Counted from the stretch's first letter, positions 1 to 8,721 are shown. The stretch is 64,000 bases of DNA from JACVRW01 sp963825345 (GCA_963825345.1 CAWGSQ010000012.1:558001-622000), one strand, 5' to 3'. Made by a program: numbers and translations. The notes: generated from the sequence alone by a model not told the origin.

Positions 1-297
1 AGCCGCGAGGCCTACGCGCTCGACCTGGACAGCGTGATCGCGAAGGCAGTGGAGACCGGCACCTTCCTGGAGATCAACGCGAACCCGGACCGCCGCGACC
101 TGAACGACGTCTACGCCAAGGCCGCCGCCGAGGCGGGCGTCACGCTCGTGATCGACAGCGACGCCCACTGGCCCCGCACGCTCCAGAACATGCGCTACGG
201 CGTGGCGACCGCCCGCCGCGCGTGGCTGACGGCGGAGAACGTGGCGAACACGCGGCCGTGGAAGGAGCTCCGAAAGCTGCGCAAGCGCGGCGGGTAG
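1..297 (+). CDS. PHP-domain protein, C-terminal end (PolX-type), 5' truncated by window
   Basis: The reading frame is open from the first base and stops at 295-297, so about 98 residues of a longer protein are visible. They contain LEINANP (visible residues 23-29), DSDAH (52-56) and an MRYGVATARR stretch. These are typical of the C-terminal PHP phosphoesterase domain fused to bacterial family X DNA polymerases, where the Asp and His residues bind catalytic metals. The GTG at position 34 is internal, not a start. In the full protein the polymerase half would fill short gaps during repair and the PHP half would act as exonuclease or phosphatase. A stand-alone PHP phosphatase cannot be excluded because the polymerase part lies outside the window. 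Confidence 0.75.
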   Translation, partial: SREAYALDLDSVIAKAVETGTFLEINANPDRRDLNDVYAKAAAEAGVTLVIDSDAHWPRTLQNMRYGVATARRAWLTAENVANTRPWKELRKLRKRGG

Positions 298-305
298 ACC
301 CGGCT

Positions 306-824
306 CTACGCTGGCTCGGTCTGCTCCACCCGCCGCAAGCCCGGCAGCCGCAGCAGCTTCGGCGCGCCCAGTGGTGACGTGCGGTCAAACCAGAACTCCA
401 CGCCGTCGCGTCCCTCGATCGCGGCCACGGCGCTCGACTGGCGTCGCCACAGCAGCGCCACCAGCAGGAAGAAGCCGGTGGCGACCACCGGGACCTGCGG
501 GAAGAAGAAGCCGATCGCGCCGGCGAGGATTGAGCCCACGGCCAGCGGCCAGAGGCGGTTGAACATCACCGCGCCGGGCTCGAGCTGCGGCAGCGAGTTC
601 GTGCTGCGCGCATCCGCGAGCAGGTTCCCGATGCCCTCGGTGGTCGACGGGCGGCGGCCGAGCCACAGTCCCACGAGCGCCGCGACGCACCACCACACCG
701 CGGCCACGTAGACGAGCGTGTTGGTGTCCGCCCGCGTGGAGCCCACCACGGACACGACCGCAAGCGCCGTGGCAGCGCCGCCGTAGAGCAGCACCGACAC
801 GCGCAGGAACTCGCGGAACCTCAT
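306..824 (-). CDS. Integral membrane protein of unknown function
   Basis: A 172-residue protein that I do not recognise. Hydrophobic stretches at about residues 9-28, 35-55 and 91-126 (the last long enough for two helices around FFFPQVP) predict four membrane segments. A polar loop of about 30 residues lies in the middle and a soluble Arg-rich tail follows. The ATG overlaps the stop of the upstream trehalose-phosphatase gene in an ATGA arrangement, so the two are probably co-transcribed and translationally coupled. The functional link to trehalose is only positional. Confidence 0.7.
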   Translation of the reverse strand: MRFREFLRVSVLLYGGAATALAVVSVVGSTRADTNTLVYVAAVWWCVAALVGLWLGRRPSTTEGIGNLLADARSTNSLPQLEPGAVMFNRLWPLAVGSILAGAIGFFFPQVPVVATGFFLLVALLWRRQSSAVAAIEGRDGVEFWFDRTSPLGAPKLLRLPGLRRVEQTEPA

Positions 825-1609
825 GCCGCGGCCAGCTCCGCGAGCACCTGCTGGAAGCCCTCGATCCCCTCCACGACCAGATCGGCCTGCTCGAGGATCT
901 CGCGCGGACCCTCGTCCGAGCGCACGCCCACGCGCAGCGCGTGGTCGAGCTCGCCCTCCTCCGCGAGCGCGGCGAGCGCCGCGAAGCCGTCCAGGTCCGT
1001 GACGTCGTCGCCGCCGAAGAGCGCGGCGCGCACGCCCGAGCGCAGCACGAGGTCGCGCACCGCCTGCCCCTTGTCCACCGGAACGGGCGGGCGGATCTCG
1101 AGCACCTTGCGGCCCCAGTGGATCGCGAGCCCCGCCGTCTCCGCCTCCTGAGCGACCCCCTCGAGGTGTGTCCGCGCCCGATCCTCGTCCGGCGCGCCGC
1201 GCCAGTGGAAGGTCATGATCGGCCCCTTGTCCTCGATCCGGACGCGCATCGCCCGCAGCTCGGGCGTGTCGCGCTCCGCCACGAAGCCCTTCACCTGCTT
1301 CTCCCAGCTCTTGAAGGCCTCCGCCACGCGCGGCGTGGTGGAGCCGGGCTCGAGCAGCTCAGCGCCGTGAGAGCCGGCGTAGGCCACGCCACCCACGCCC
1401 ACGAGCCGCCGCACGTCAGCCACCGAGCGCCCGGAGATGCACGCCACGAGGCCGTAGCGGCGCGCGAGGCGGCCGAGCAGGCGCGAGGTCTCCTCGGGCA
1501 CGTGGGCGTCCTCGGGACGGCTCACAATGGGGGCGAGCGTGCCGTCCACGTCGCAGAAGACGGCCGCGCGCTCGGGGTCTGTCGTCAGGGGAAGAAGGGC
1601 CTCCAGCAC
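821..1609 (-). CDS. otsB: Trehalose-6-phosphate phosphatase (HAD family)
   Basis: Removes phosphate from trehalose-6-phosphate in the last step of the OtsAB pathway, making the osmo- and desiccation protectant trehalose in the cytoplasm. The 262-residue protein has HAD motif I at residues 20-25 (DVDGTL; D20 nucleophile, D22 acid/base), an ISGRS motif at 58-62 and a GGDDVTD motif near residue 205, as in OtsB. The longer open frame runs back into the divergent STAS gene, so I chose the GTG at 1609. A CATACT hexamer ends 7 nt upstream of it. No OtsA synthase is visible here. The next gene downstream overlaps by 4 bp. Confidence 0.88.
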   Translation of the reverse strand: MLEALLPLTTDPERAAVFCDVDGTLAPIVSRPEDAHVPEETSRLLGRLARRYGLVACISGRSVADVRRLVGVGGVAYAGSHGAELLEPGSTTPRVAEAFKSWEKQVKGFVAERDTPELRAMRVRIEDKGPIMTFHWRGAPDEDRARTHLEGVAQEAETAGLAIHWGRKVLEIRPPVPVDKGQAVRDLVLRSGVRAALFGGDDVTDLDGFAALAALAEEGELDHALRVGVRSDEGPREILEQADLVVEGIEGFQQVLAELAAA

Positions 1610-1616
1610 GCGCCGT

Positions 1617-1622
1617 AGTATG
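1617..1622 (-). promoter_or_regulatory. Candidate -10 element for otsB
   Basis: CATACT on the minus strand, 7 nt before the GTG at 1609. It differs from TAnnnT only at the first base. Confidence 0.35.
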
Positions 1623-1695
1623 CCCCGGGTCGTCTCGCCACCGCCGCGGCCGCAGCGCGCGCAGTCTGAGAGTCGCGGGAAATGCAGGACTGCGC

Positions 1696-1701
1696 TAGGT
1701 T
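1696..1701 (+). promoter_or_regulatory. Candidate -10 element for the STAS gene
   Basis: TAGGTT, 8 nt before the GTG at 1710; no Shine-Dalgarno lies between, so the transcript would be leaderless or nearly so. Confidence 0.45.
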
Positions 1702-1709
1702 GCAGCCCG

Positions 1710-2042
1710 GTGGAGATCCTCGATGTAGAGACCGAGGACCGCAACGGACTCGTGCACGTAGCGCTGAAGGGAGAGTTGGACCTCTCCACGGTGGCCAAGG
1801 TTCAGGACGAGTTGCGGCGAGTGGAGGCCGACGAGCCGCCTGTTGTCGTGCTCGATCTGTCGCGCCTCACCTTCCTCGACTCCACCGGCCTGCGCTGCCT
1901 CGTGACCGCCGACGAGCGCGCGCGCGACGCTGGTCGCCGGGTCGTGATCGTGCGCGGGCCGGAGCCCGTGCAGCGCGTCTTCACCATCACGCGCCTCGAG
2001 GAGAGGCTCGAGATGGTGGACGACGCATCCGCGGTCAGTTGA
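1710..2042 (+). CDS. STAS-domain anti-sigma factor antagonist
   Basis: A 110-residue single STAS domain of the SpoIIAA/RsbV type. Such proteins, when unphosphorylated, bind an anti-sigma kinase and release its sigma factor. The segment LDSTGLRCL holds the conserved D57-S58-T59-G60, where Ser58 is the expected phosphorylation site. The open frame extends upstream to 1527, but the homologous part begins at the GTG at 1710, right behind a TAGGTT hexamer. The SigF-like gene follows after 105 bp, which fits a regulatory role there. The kinase normally encoded between the antagonist and sigma genes is absent, so its anti-sigma partner must be encoded elsewhere. Confidence 0.85.
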   Translation: MEILDVETEDRNGLVHVALKGELDLSTVAKVQDELRRVEADEPPVVVLDLSRLTFLDSTGLRCLVTADERARDAGRRVVIVRGPEPVQRVFTITRLEERLEMVDDASAVS

Positions 2043-2057
2043 ACCGCCGTGCGGGAG

Positions 2058-2077
2058 GGCGCGGGCTGGCCCGCGCC
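2058..2077 (+). terminator. GC-rich hairpin after the STAS gene
   Basis: The arms GGCGCGGGC and GCCCGCGCC are complementary and almost abut (8 bp stem with a 4-nt loop). No T tract follows, so it may be a weak terminator or mRNA-protecting hairpin between the STAS gene and sigF. Confidence 0.35.
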
Positions 2078-2112
2078 GGATCGATGTTCAACTTGAGTCA
2101 CTGACCCAGGAG

Positions 2113-2137
2113 GTTTCACAATTGCCCGAAAGGGTGA
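2113..2137 (+). promoter_or_regulatory. SigF/SigB-like promoter upstream of sigF
   Basis: GTTT at 2113-2116, a 15-bp spacer, then GGGTGA at 2132-2137. Compare the SigB/SigF consensus GTTT-N15-GGGTAT. It ends 10 nt before the GTG at 2148 and suggests autoregulation. Confidence 0.45.
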
Positions 2138-2147
2138 TATGTGACAC

Positions 2148-2942
2148 GTGACACCAGCCGTCCTGTTGGGGGAGCCGGCGGCTGAGTCTCCCGAGGCAAG
2201 GAGGCTCGAGGACGACAGGCTCCTTTTGAGCTATCACAGGGAGGGGAACCTCGAAGCTCGGGATGAGCTCGTGGTCCGCTTCATGCCGTTGGCGCGCCAA
2301 CTTGCGACGCGCTATCGCCATGCGGGCGAACCGCTCGAGGACCTGATCCAGGTGGCATGCGTGGGCCTCATCAAGGCCGTGGACCGCTACGACCCGGAGC
2401 GCGGCAACGGCTTCACGCGCTATGCAGTGCCCACGATGCTCGGCGAGATCAAGCGCCACTTCCGGGACAAGGGATGGTCGGTGCACGTGCCACGCGCGAC
2501 CCAGGAGCTCGTGCTGAAGGTCGGCGAGGCGCTCGGCTCTCTCCCCGCGAAGATCGGCCGCTCCCCGACCCCGCGCGACGTGGCCCTGGCCGTGGGCGCG
2601 CCTGTCGAGGACGTGCTCGAGGCGATGGAGGCCGCGACCGCGTACGAGGCCGTCTCGCTCGATGCTCCGCGGCCGGGCAGCGGCGATGAGGAGGCGTGGA
2701 CGCTTGCCGACTCGCTCACGGAGGAGGAGCGCGGCTATGAGCTCGTCGAGATCGGGGAGACGCTGCGCGGCACGCTCGAGGCTCTGCCCGCGCGCGAGCG
2801 CCTGATTCTGCGCCTGCGCTTCGAGGAGGACATGACACAGGCCGAGATCGCCGAGCAGGTCGGCGTTTCCCAGATGCACGTGTCGCGACTGTTGCGCCGC
2901 TCACTGGACCGGCTCTCGGCAGCAGGCGCGGCGGCCGCGTAG
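2148..2942 (+). CDS. RNA polymerase sigma factor, SigB/SigF/SigG family (group 3)
   Basis: A 264-residue alternative sigma factor that would direct RNA polymerase to stress or stationary-phase promoters. Region 2 spans about residues 45-112 and includes DLIQVACVGLIKAVDRYDP and the SigF-type segment FTRYAVPTMLGEIKRHFRD. Region 3 follows at about 118-170. The region 4 helix-turn-helix is at 229-253 (TQAEIAEQVGVSQMHVSRLL). An STAS antagonist lies upstream and the RpoD-like gene starts 1 bp after the stop, so sigF and that gene look co-transcribed. GTG 2148 is the only sensible start after an in-frame stop; no clear Shine-Dalgarno is seen. Confidence 0.9.
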   Translation: MTPAVLLGEPAAESPEARRLEDDRLLLSYHREGNLEARDELVVRFMPLARQLATRYRHAGEPLEDLIQVACVGLIKAVDRYDPERGNGFTRYAVPTMLGEIKRHFRDKGWSVHVPRATQELVLKVGEALGSLPAKIGRSPTPRDVALAVGAPVEDVLEAMEAATAYEAVSLDAPRPGSGDEEAWTLADSLTEEERGYELVEIGETLRGTLEALPARERLILRLRFEEDMTQAEIAEQVGVSQMHVSRLLRRSLDRLSAAGAAAA

Positions 2943-2943
2943 C

Positions 2944-4008
2944 ATGCGCCGCGTGGCGCAGGAGGTCACCTCACGCCCGGAGGTGGCCGCGCTGCTTGCA
3001 CGGGGCGAGGAGCGCGGCTGCGTGAACCTGTCCGAGTTCGACGAGCTCGTCCAGGCGCTCGAGTTGATGGACGATGACGTCGATGCGCTCGAGTCCTACC
3101 TCGAGGCGCACGGCATCGACATCGGCGACGACTGCGGGCGGGCAGGCGTCGAGCCCACGACCTTCCGCAACGGCGAGCTGGCCGCTGCCACCACCGACGC
3201 CCTCCAGCTGTTCCTGAACGAGATCCGGCGCTACCCGCTGCTCACGGCGAACCAGGAGGTCGACCTCTCGAAGCGGATCGAGCAGGGTGATCTCGGTGCC
3301 AAGGAGCGCATGATCAACTCGAACCTGCGCCTCGTGGTGTCGATCGCGAAGAAGTACCAGGGCCAGGAGCTCTCGCTTCTCGACCTGATCCAGGAGGGAA
3401 TCTTCGGCCTGATCCGCGCGTCCGAGAAGTTCGACTGGCGCAAGGGCTACAAGTTCTCGACCTACGCGACCTTCTGGATTCGCCAGGCGATTCAGCGCGG
3501 ACTTGCGAACAAGGCGCGCACGATCCGGATCCCGGTGCACATCGGCCAGCGCGAGCGCAAGATCGTCAGGGCGGAGCGCGACCTCCAGACACGGCTTGGG
3601 CGCGAGCCGACCGACGACGAGATCGCCGCGGCCGCCGAGCTGCCGCTCGAGCAGGTGGAGGAGGTGCGCGACGCCGCCCGCACGGTCACGAGCCTCGACC
3701 GGCCGATCGGCGAGGAGGGCGACACGGCCTTGGGGGACGTGCTGGAGGGCGGCACACCGCCCGTCGACCAGGAGGTCGAGGTGAGCCTCAGCGAGGAGCT
3801 TCTGAGGCGGACGATCGAGGAGCTGCCCGAGACCGAGCGCGACGTGATACGCCTCCGCTTCGGGTTCGAGAACGACGATCCGCAGCCGCTGAGGGAGACG
3901 GGGCGGCGCCTCGGCCTATCGGCGGAGCGGGTGCGCCAGATCGAGTCGCGGGCCCTGAAACGGCTCGCTCTGCGCCGTGAGCTCGAGGCGCTGCGCGAGG
4001 TGGCCTAG
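2944..4008 (+). CDS. RpoD-family (principal-like) RNA polymerase sigma-70 factor
   Basis: A 354-residue sigma-70 factor. A short region 1.1-like segment (about 26-60) is followed by region 1.2 at 84-115. Region 2 at 120-185 is of primary-sigma type (LDLIQEGIFGLIRASEKFD, KFSTYATFWIRQAIQRG). Region 3 lies at about 195-275. Region 4 at 285-345 ends with the helix-turn-helix LSAERVRQIESRALKRL. It is translationally adjacent to the SigF-like gene. It may be the housekeeping sigma or an RpoD paralogue; region 4.2 (ETGRRLGLSAERV) is less canonical than in most primary factors, so I give no gene symbol. Confidence 0.85.
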   Translation: MRRVAQEVTSRPEVAALLARGEERGCVNLSEFDELVQALELMDDDVDALESYLEAHGIDIGDDCGRAGVEPTTFRNGELAAATTDALQLFLNEIRRYPLLTANQEVDLSKRIEQGDLGAKERMINSNLRLVVSIAKKYQGQELSLLDLIQEGIFGLIRASEKFDWRKGYKFSTYATFWIRQAIQRGLANKARTIRIPVHIGQRERKIVRAERDLQTRLGREPTDDEIAAAAELPLEQVEEVRDAARTVTSLDRPIGEEGDTALGDVLEGGTPPVDQEVEVSLSEELLRRTIEELPETERDVIRLRFGFENDDPQPLRETGRRLGLSAERVRQIESRALKRLALRRELEALREVA

Positions 4009-4089
4009 AGAAACAGCAGGGCCACCCGTCTCCACACGGCGTCCCCCACAGGTCCGCTATACGGCTCCGGATGGCCCTTTCCGGTTCCG

Positions 4090-5232
4090 CTACCCGGCAG
4101 CGGCCGGGCGAAACGCTGGCACAGGAACATCCGGCGTTCGTACGATGCCGATGGCCGCCACCGCGAAGTGCAGTCCGGGCGCGAATCGAGCAGGTCGTCC
4201 GTCGCCCTCCGGCGAGTAGCGCTCGCGCTGGTCGAGCAGCTCCAGGACCCAGCGGCAGACCGGGGCCTGCGGGGCGTCGTCACCCACGTCGCAGGCAAGC
4301 CGTACGAGTGCCAGCGTCTCCGCCGGCTCGACGCCCTGGAACATCTGCCCCAGCGCGCTCATGAGGAACGAGTAGACGCGGTCGAGAAGCGGATCGCGCG
4401 AGAGCTTCCCGTCGCCCGGCGCAGGTCCGAGGTCGAGCGGTTCCTCGCCGTTCACCAGGCGGAGCGCCTGGCCGCCCAGCACGCCGCGAGTCTGCTCCGG
4501 GTCGAGGCCGACCTGGAGGGCGTTGCGCGCGGACATGACGGTGGCCCAGGTCGGTGACCCGTAGGGCGCGTCGCTCGCCATCAGGATCTGGCCCGGCGCC
4601 ACGAGCGCGAACAGCGCCTGCACGTCGCTCGGCGACCACCAGGAGGTGTCGAAGAAGAGGTTGGGATGGTCGGGCGTCTCTCGCCAGATCCAGGCGAGGT
4701 CGGAGATGCCGGCGTGCGCGAGGATCAGCCGCATTCCGGGATGCGCGCCGGTGGCGTCGACCGAGTGGCGGCCAAGCGCCGGGATGCCGCGGCCGGCGTG
4801 AACGAGCACCGGAAGGCGGCGCTCGTTTGCGAGCGCGAACACCGGTTGCAGGCCGGGGTGGTCGAGGGTGAACTGCTCCGCGCGCGGATGCAGCTTTATG
4901 CCGCGGGCGCCGCGAGCGAGCGCGCGCTCTGCCTCGGCGAGCGCGTCGTCATGCGGGTTCAGCCGGGCGAACGGGAACAGGCGGCCGTCGCTCGCCTCGG
5001 CCTCATCGATCACCATGTCGTTGGCGGCGGAGTACCCGTCCGGCTCGTGCATCGGGAAGACAAAGGCGCGCGCGCCGAGCCGTTCGAGCGCGCCCGTGAG
5101 CTCCGCGCTGCTGCATGAGTAGCCGTCGGGGTCGTTGAACCCGATGTGGGTGTGGGCATCGAGCGGCTCGATGTCCGGCACCTCTTCGCGCAGCGGGGCG
5201 AGCCACGGGAGCATGCCCGAATCCGGAATCAC
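4090..5232 (-). CDS. Amidohydrolase family 2 (TIM-barrel metal-dependent hydrolase)
   Basis: A 380-residue cytoplasmic hydrolase. LDAHTHIGF at residues 24-32 supplies the HxH metal ligands. Later come RGIKLHP, a LVHAGRG/LILAHAG pair and ASDAPYGSP, which carry the expected metal-binding His residues and the catalytic Asp. This is the amidohydrolase_2 pattern seen in decarboxylases and lactonases; the substrate cannot be told. The C-terminal 100 residues are extra helical sequence beyond the usual barrel. GTG 5232 is chosen because a TAGTCT hexamer ends 8 nt upstream; an ATG at 5214 is an alternative. Confidence 0.75.
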   Translation of the reverse strand: MIPDSGMLPWLAPLREEVPDIEPLDAHTHIGFNDPDGYSCSSAELTGALERLGARAFVFPMHEPDGYSAANDMVIDEAEASDGRLFPFARLNPHDDALAEAERALARGARGIKLHPRAEQFTLDHPGLQPVFALANERRLPVLVHAGRGIPALGRHSVDATGAHPGMRLILAHAGISDLAWIWRETPDHPNLFFDTSWWSPSDVQALFALVAPGQILMASDAPYGSPTWATVMSARNALQVGLDPEQTRGVLGGQALRLVNGEEPLDLGPAPGDGKLSRDPLLDRVYSFLMSALGQMFQGVEPAETLALVRLACDVGDDAPQAPVCRWVLELLDQRERYSPEGDGRPARFAPGLHFAVAAIGIVRTPDVPVPAFRPAAAG

Positions 5233-5240
5233 GTCGGGTG

Positions 5241-5246
5241 AGACTA
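5241..5246 (-). promoter_or_regulatory. Candidate -10 element for the amidohydrolase gene
   Basis: TAGTCT on the minus strand, 8 nt before the GTG at 5232. Confidence 0.45.
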
Positions 5247-5247
5247 C

Positions 5248-8200
5248 TCAGCTCGTTTCGAGCAGGAAGTACTCTGGCTTGTCGCCCTCGCGGACGAGCG
5301 AGAGCTTGCCCACGATCGGCACGAGCAGGCCCTGTGCGTGGACGTACCCGGTGTTGATCTCGGCGGACTCGACGCGACCCTCCAGCAGGTCCTTCATCTG
5401 CTGGCGGTGCTTGTCGAGGTTGGCGCGGTCCATTACGGGTGGCCAGATGGCCTGCTGGAACTCCGGCTCGGTGTAGCCGACGAGGTCTGAGAAGGCCTGG
5501 TTCAGCTCCTTGAAGCGCCCGTTGACGCCGATGGTGGCCATCGGCGTCTTCACGTCGTCGAAGCCAGGGCGGTCCTCGCGCTTGGGAATGTCGTCCTCGC
5601 GGTTCGCGAACAGCGGCCTGTGCGGGTCGGCGCCGGCGGGTGCGGCCGGGGCCGCGGCTGCGGCCGGGGCCGCGGCTGCGGCCTGCGGGGGGCCGCCCCT
5701 CTGTCCGTTCTCCTCGGCGCTGACCGCTGCGAGCGCCGGCAGTGCGGACGTCTCTTCCGTTGCATGCGGCTCGTAGGGGCTGATCACGCGGCGCTCCTCC
5801 GGGTGCCCGAGCCTGGAGGCCCCGGCCTCGTCGGCCGCCTGGCGCGCCACCGCGGCCGCCTTCTCGGCGGCGGCAGCGGCGTCGCGGGCGCGCTCGGCCT
5901 CGCGCTCGGCGGCGGCTGCCGCCTCGGCGAGCCTGCGAGCCGCCTCCTCGACGGCGCCGGCCTGCTCCCCTGCGCGCGAGGCATGACGATCGGCATCGCC
6001 GGCCGCCTCGTTGGCGCGGCTCACGTGGCGCTCGGCTGCGGTCACAGCAGCGATCGCGCGGTCGGCGTGCTGCTCCACGGCGCCCGCGCGGTTCTCCGCG
6101 CGCGCAAGCTTCGCCTCGACCTCGGCCGCCACATCTGCGCTGCGCTGAAGTGCGCTCTGCACGTGCCCGGCGCTGGCCTCCACACGCTCGGCGTTGCGTT
6201 CCATGGCGCCGGCGGTCTCCTCGGCGCGCTCGATGTTGCGCTCCACGGCCGCGGCGGCCTCTCCGGCTCGCGCGATGTCCTGCTCCATGCGGCCTGCCAG
6301 CTCGTCGCCCCGCGCGATCGCCTGCTCGGCGCGCTCGGCGGCCTGCTCGGCGCGCTTGGCTCCTTCCTCCTGGTCTGTCACCGCCTGGACCACCCGGTCC
6401 ACGTCCTCGCGGACGCCCGTGGCCACCTGCTCGGCACGGGCTGCGTGCGCCTCGACGGCGCTCACCGCGCTCTGTGCCTGGCTAGCGTGCGCCTGGGCGG
6501 CGGACACGGCCTCGCCGGCTCGGCTCGCGTGGGCCTCCACGGCGCCCACGATCTCGCGTGCGTGGTCGGCGTGGGTCTCCACGGCGGCAAGCGTTCCCTC
6601 CGCCTCCTCGGCGCGGGCGTTCAGCGCCTCCGCGGTCTGGCGTGCGCCGCTGAGCTCGCCCTCGATGCCGGCGAGCGTCTCCTCCACGCGCGCGGCGCGT
6701 CCCTCGATGTCGGTGATGGCCTCGGCGGCGCGCACGGCCTGGGCCTCGGCGGCGTTGGCGGCCTCCTCGGCGCGGCTGGCGCGGGCCTCGGCCTCGCCCG
6801 ACGCGTCCGATGCGCGTGTGGAGTGGGTGCGCGCGGCATCCGCGGCCTGCTCGGCACGAACGGTGAGTCGCTCGATCGCCGCGATGGCATCCGGGGAGAG
6901 CGGGGCGTCCGTCTCGCCCGCGGGGGATGCGCTGCCGCCCGTCGAGCGCAGCTCAGCAAGCTCCTGGCGCAGCTCGCCGACGAGAGCACGGGCCTCGTCG
7001 GCGCGCTGATGCTCGTCCTCGATCGCGCGCTCGAGCGACTCCAGCTTGGCGTGCGTGTCCGCGAGGTCGCCCGAGAGAACACGGTGCTCCTCGATGCGCT
7101 CCCCGGTCAGCGACTCCAGCTTCGCGCGCACGCCCTCGAGCTCAGCGCGTAGCCGCTCCTGCTGCTCGGACTGGGAGCGGGCCTCGGCCAGCTCGGCCAC
7201 CAGGCGCTCGTCGCGCTCGGACAGCTCGCGCAGCTTCTCGTCGCGCCCCGCGGCGGCCTCCGCCAGGGCGGCCGCGAGTTCCTCGACGCGGGCCTGCGTC
7301 TGTTCGATCGCGCCGCTCTGGTCGGGTGCGGTGCCGCCCGCCGCGAGCGCCTGCTCTAGCTGCTCCAGTCGTGTCCGAGTCCCCTCGAGCTGCTCCAGCA
7401 GCTCCGCCGGGGGCTCGCCGGCCTCGGCGCCCTCCAGCGCGGCCACGCGGCCGCGCATCTCGTCAAGCTCTTCCTTCAGTTCGGCGTCCGCGCCGCGCGC
7501 GACCTCACGTGCGAGTGCCTCCACGCGCTCGCGCAGGTCCGTGACGGACGTCTGCAGCGCCGTTTCCTCGTCGGCTCGCTCGCCGGCTTCTGCAAGCGCG
7601 GCCTCCAGCAGCTCCACCCGGCTGCGGGTGTCGCGAAGGTCGGATTCGAGCTTGCGGCGCTCGTCACCCGCGCCGCGCTCCTTGCCGAGCTCGACCTCGA
7701 GCGCCTCGACCCGCTCGCGCGTGGCCCGCAACTCGGACACCGTCGCGCGCGTCTCCTCGAGCTGCTCGCTCAGGCGCTCCTGGGCCTGAGGCGTACCGGC
7801 GAGCTCGCGCTCGAGCCGCTCCACGAGCTCACGCGTCTCGTCGACGCTGCCGCGCGTGCGCTCGCGCTCCTCGCGTGCCTCCTCCGCCTGCGCGCGCATC
7901 TCGTCGAGCACGCGCCGGGTGTCCGCCAGCTCGGCCCCGAGCTCGACGATGCGCTCGGATGCCTTCGCCACCTCCCCGCGGGCGTCCGCGGCGTCTCCGC
8001 GCGCCTCTTCAAGTTCGGCGGTCGTTCCCTCGAGAGCACGTTCAAGGTCGTCCGAGCGGCCGAGCGCCGCCTCCACCGCATCCGCGATCTGTCCCGCCGC
8101 GACGGCGGTGGCGGCGTGGCCGGCGTCGAGGTCCTCCTGCTCCTCCTCGGAGATCTGGACGGGGGGCTCGATGAGTGGCCGGAACGCGACGATCGTGCCC

Positions 8201-8661
8201 GCCGCGAGGTCCTCCTCCTCGAGGTGCGCCTCGCCGCGCATCGCGCCGTTCACCCAGTCGACCACCGTCTTGTGGCTGCGCTGAAGCTGTCGCAGCGCGT
8301 TGCCGCGCGGCGCGGCGATCTCGAGGGCCTCGAGGAAGCCGTTGAATTCCAGGCTCTGGCTCATCCCGACCGGGACGAACGTGAGCGTCAACTCGAGCTC
8401 TTCGCCGTCCTTGCGCCGGGCGACCGTTCTGACGACGCCTCCGTACTCGGGGAGCTCGCCGGCCACGGCGAGCGTCTCCACGAGCGGGCGCCCGAGCATG
8501 CGCGCCGCGGGCCATCCGAACAGCTCCTCTGCCGGGCGGCTCCAGCGCGTGACCGCGCCGTCGCGATCCGTGAGAACGAAGCGGGCATCCACGAGCTGGC
8601 GCAGCAGCTCTTCAACAGCCTCCGCCTGGGCGGTCGCGGGACTCGACTCGGGCTCGGACAC
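5248..8661 (-). CDS. PAS - long Ala/Glu coiled coil - PAS protein
   Basis: A 1137-residue soluble protein with no predicted membrane segment. An N-terminal PAS domain occupies about 15-120 (WSRPAEELFGWPAARMLG) and a second PAS about 1040-1137 (NQAFSDLVGYTEPEFQQAIW). Between them lie some 800 residues of Ala-, Glu- and Arg-rich helix. Much of its C-terminal half consists of 14-residue repeats of the form AVExHAxRAxEAVx, i.e. two heptads per repeat. This suggests a sensory scaffold, cytoskeletal or methyl-accepting-like rod. No kinase, cyclase or DNA-binding domain is visible. GTG 8661 follows a GGGAG ribosome site, and a 6-bp hairpin (8674-8691) lies just upstream. The reverse-strand frames in the repeat region are shadows of its composition. 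Confidence 0.75.
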   Translation of the reverse strand: MSEPESSPATAQAEAVEELLRQLVDARFVLTDRDGAVTRWSRPAEELFGWPAARMLGRPLVETLAVAGELPEYGGVVRTVARRKDGEELELTLTFVPVGMSQSLEFNGFLEALEIAAPRGNALRQLQRSHKTVVDWVNGAMRGEAHLEEEDLAAGTIVAFRPLIEPPVQISEEEQEDLDAGHAATAVAAGQIADAVEAALGRSDDLERALEGTTAELEEARGDAADARGEVAKASERIVELGAELADTRRVLDEMRAQAEEAREERERTRGSVDETRELVERLERELAGTPQAQERLSEQLEETRATVSELRATRERVEALEVELGKERGAGDERRKLESDLRDTRSRVELLEAALAEAGERADEETALQTSVTDLRERVEALAREVARGADAELKEELDEMRGRVAALEGAEAGEPPAELLEQLEGTRTRLEQLEQALAAGGTAPDQSGAIEQTQARVEELAAALAEAAAGRDEKLRELSERDERLVAELAEARSQSEQQERLRAELEGVRAKLESLTGERIEEHRVLSGDLADTHAKLESLERAIEDEHQRADEARALVGELRQELAELRSTGGSASPAGETDAPLSPDAIAAIERLTVRAEQAADAARTHSTRASDASGEAEARASRAEEAANAAEAQAVRAAEAITDIEGRAARVEETLAGIEGELSGARQTAEALNARAEEAEGTLAAVETHADHAREIVGAVEAHASRAGEAVSAAQAHASQAQSAVSAVEAHAARAEQVATGVREDVDRVVQAVTDQEEGAKRAEQAAERAEQAIARGDELAGRMEQDIARAGEAAAAVERNIERAEETAGAMERNAERVEASAGHVQSALQRSADVAAEVEAKLARAENRAGAVEQHADRAIAAVTAAERHVSRANEAAGDADRHASRAGEQAGAVEEAARRLAEAAAAAEREAERARDAAAAAEKAAAVARQAADEAGASRLGHPEERRVISPYEPHATEETSALPALAAVSAEENGQRGGPPQAAAAAPAAAAAPAAPAGADPHRPLFANREDDIPKREDRPGFDDVKTPMATIGVNGRFKELNQAFSDLVGYTEPEFQQAIWPPVMDRANLDKHRQQMKDLLEGRVESAEINTGYVHAQGLLVPIVGKLSLVREGDKPEYFLLETS

Positions 8662-8721
8662 CTCTCACTCCCTGTCGGCACGGGAGCCGACGCACACAAG
8701 CCCCGAAGGAAAACCTGTTGC

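Noticed and set aside
5620..7152. A 510-codon open frame antisense to the PAS-coil gene, rich in Gly, Leu and Arg
   Set aside because: It mirrors the repetitive Ala/Glu codons of the real gene; no domain, no ribosome site, and the sense protein has clear PAS domains.
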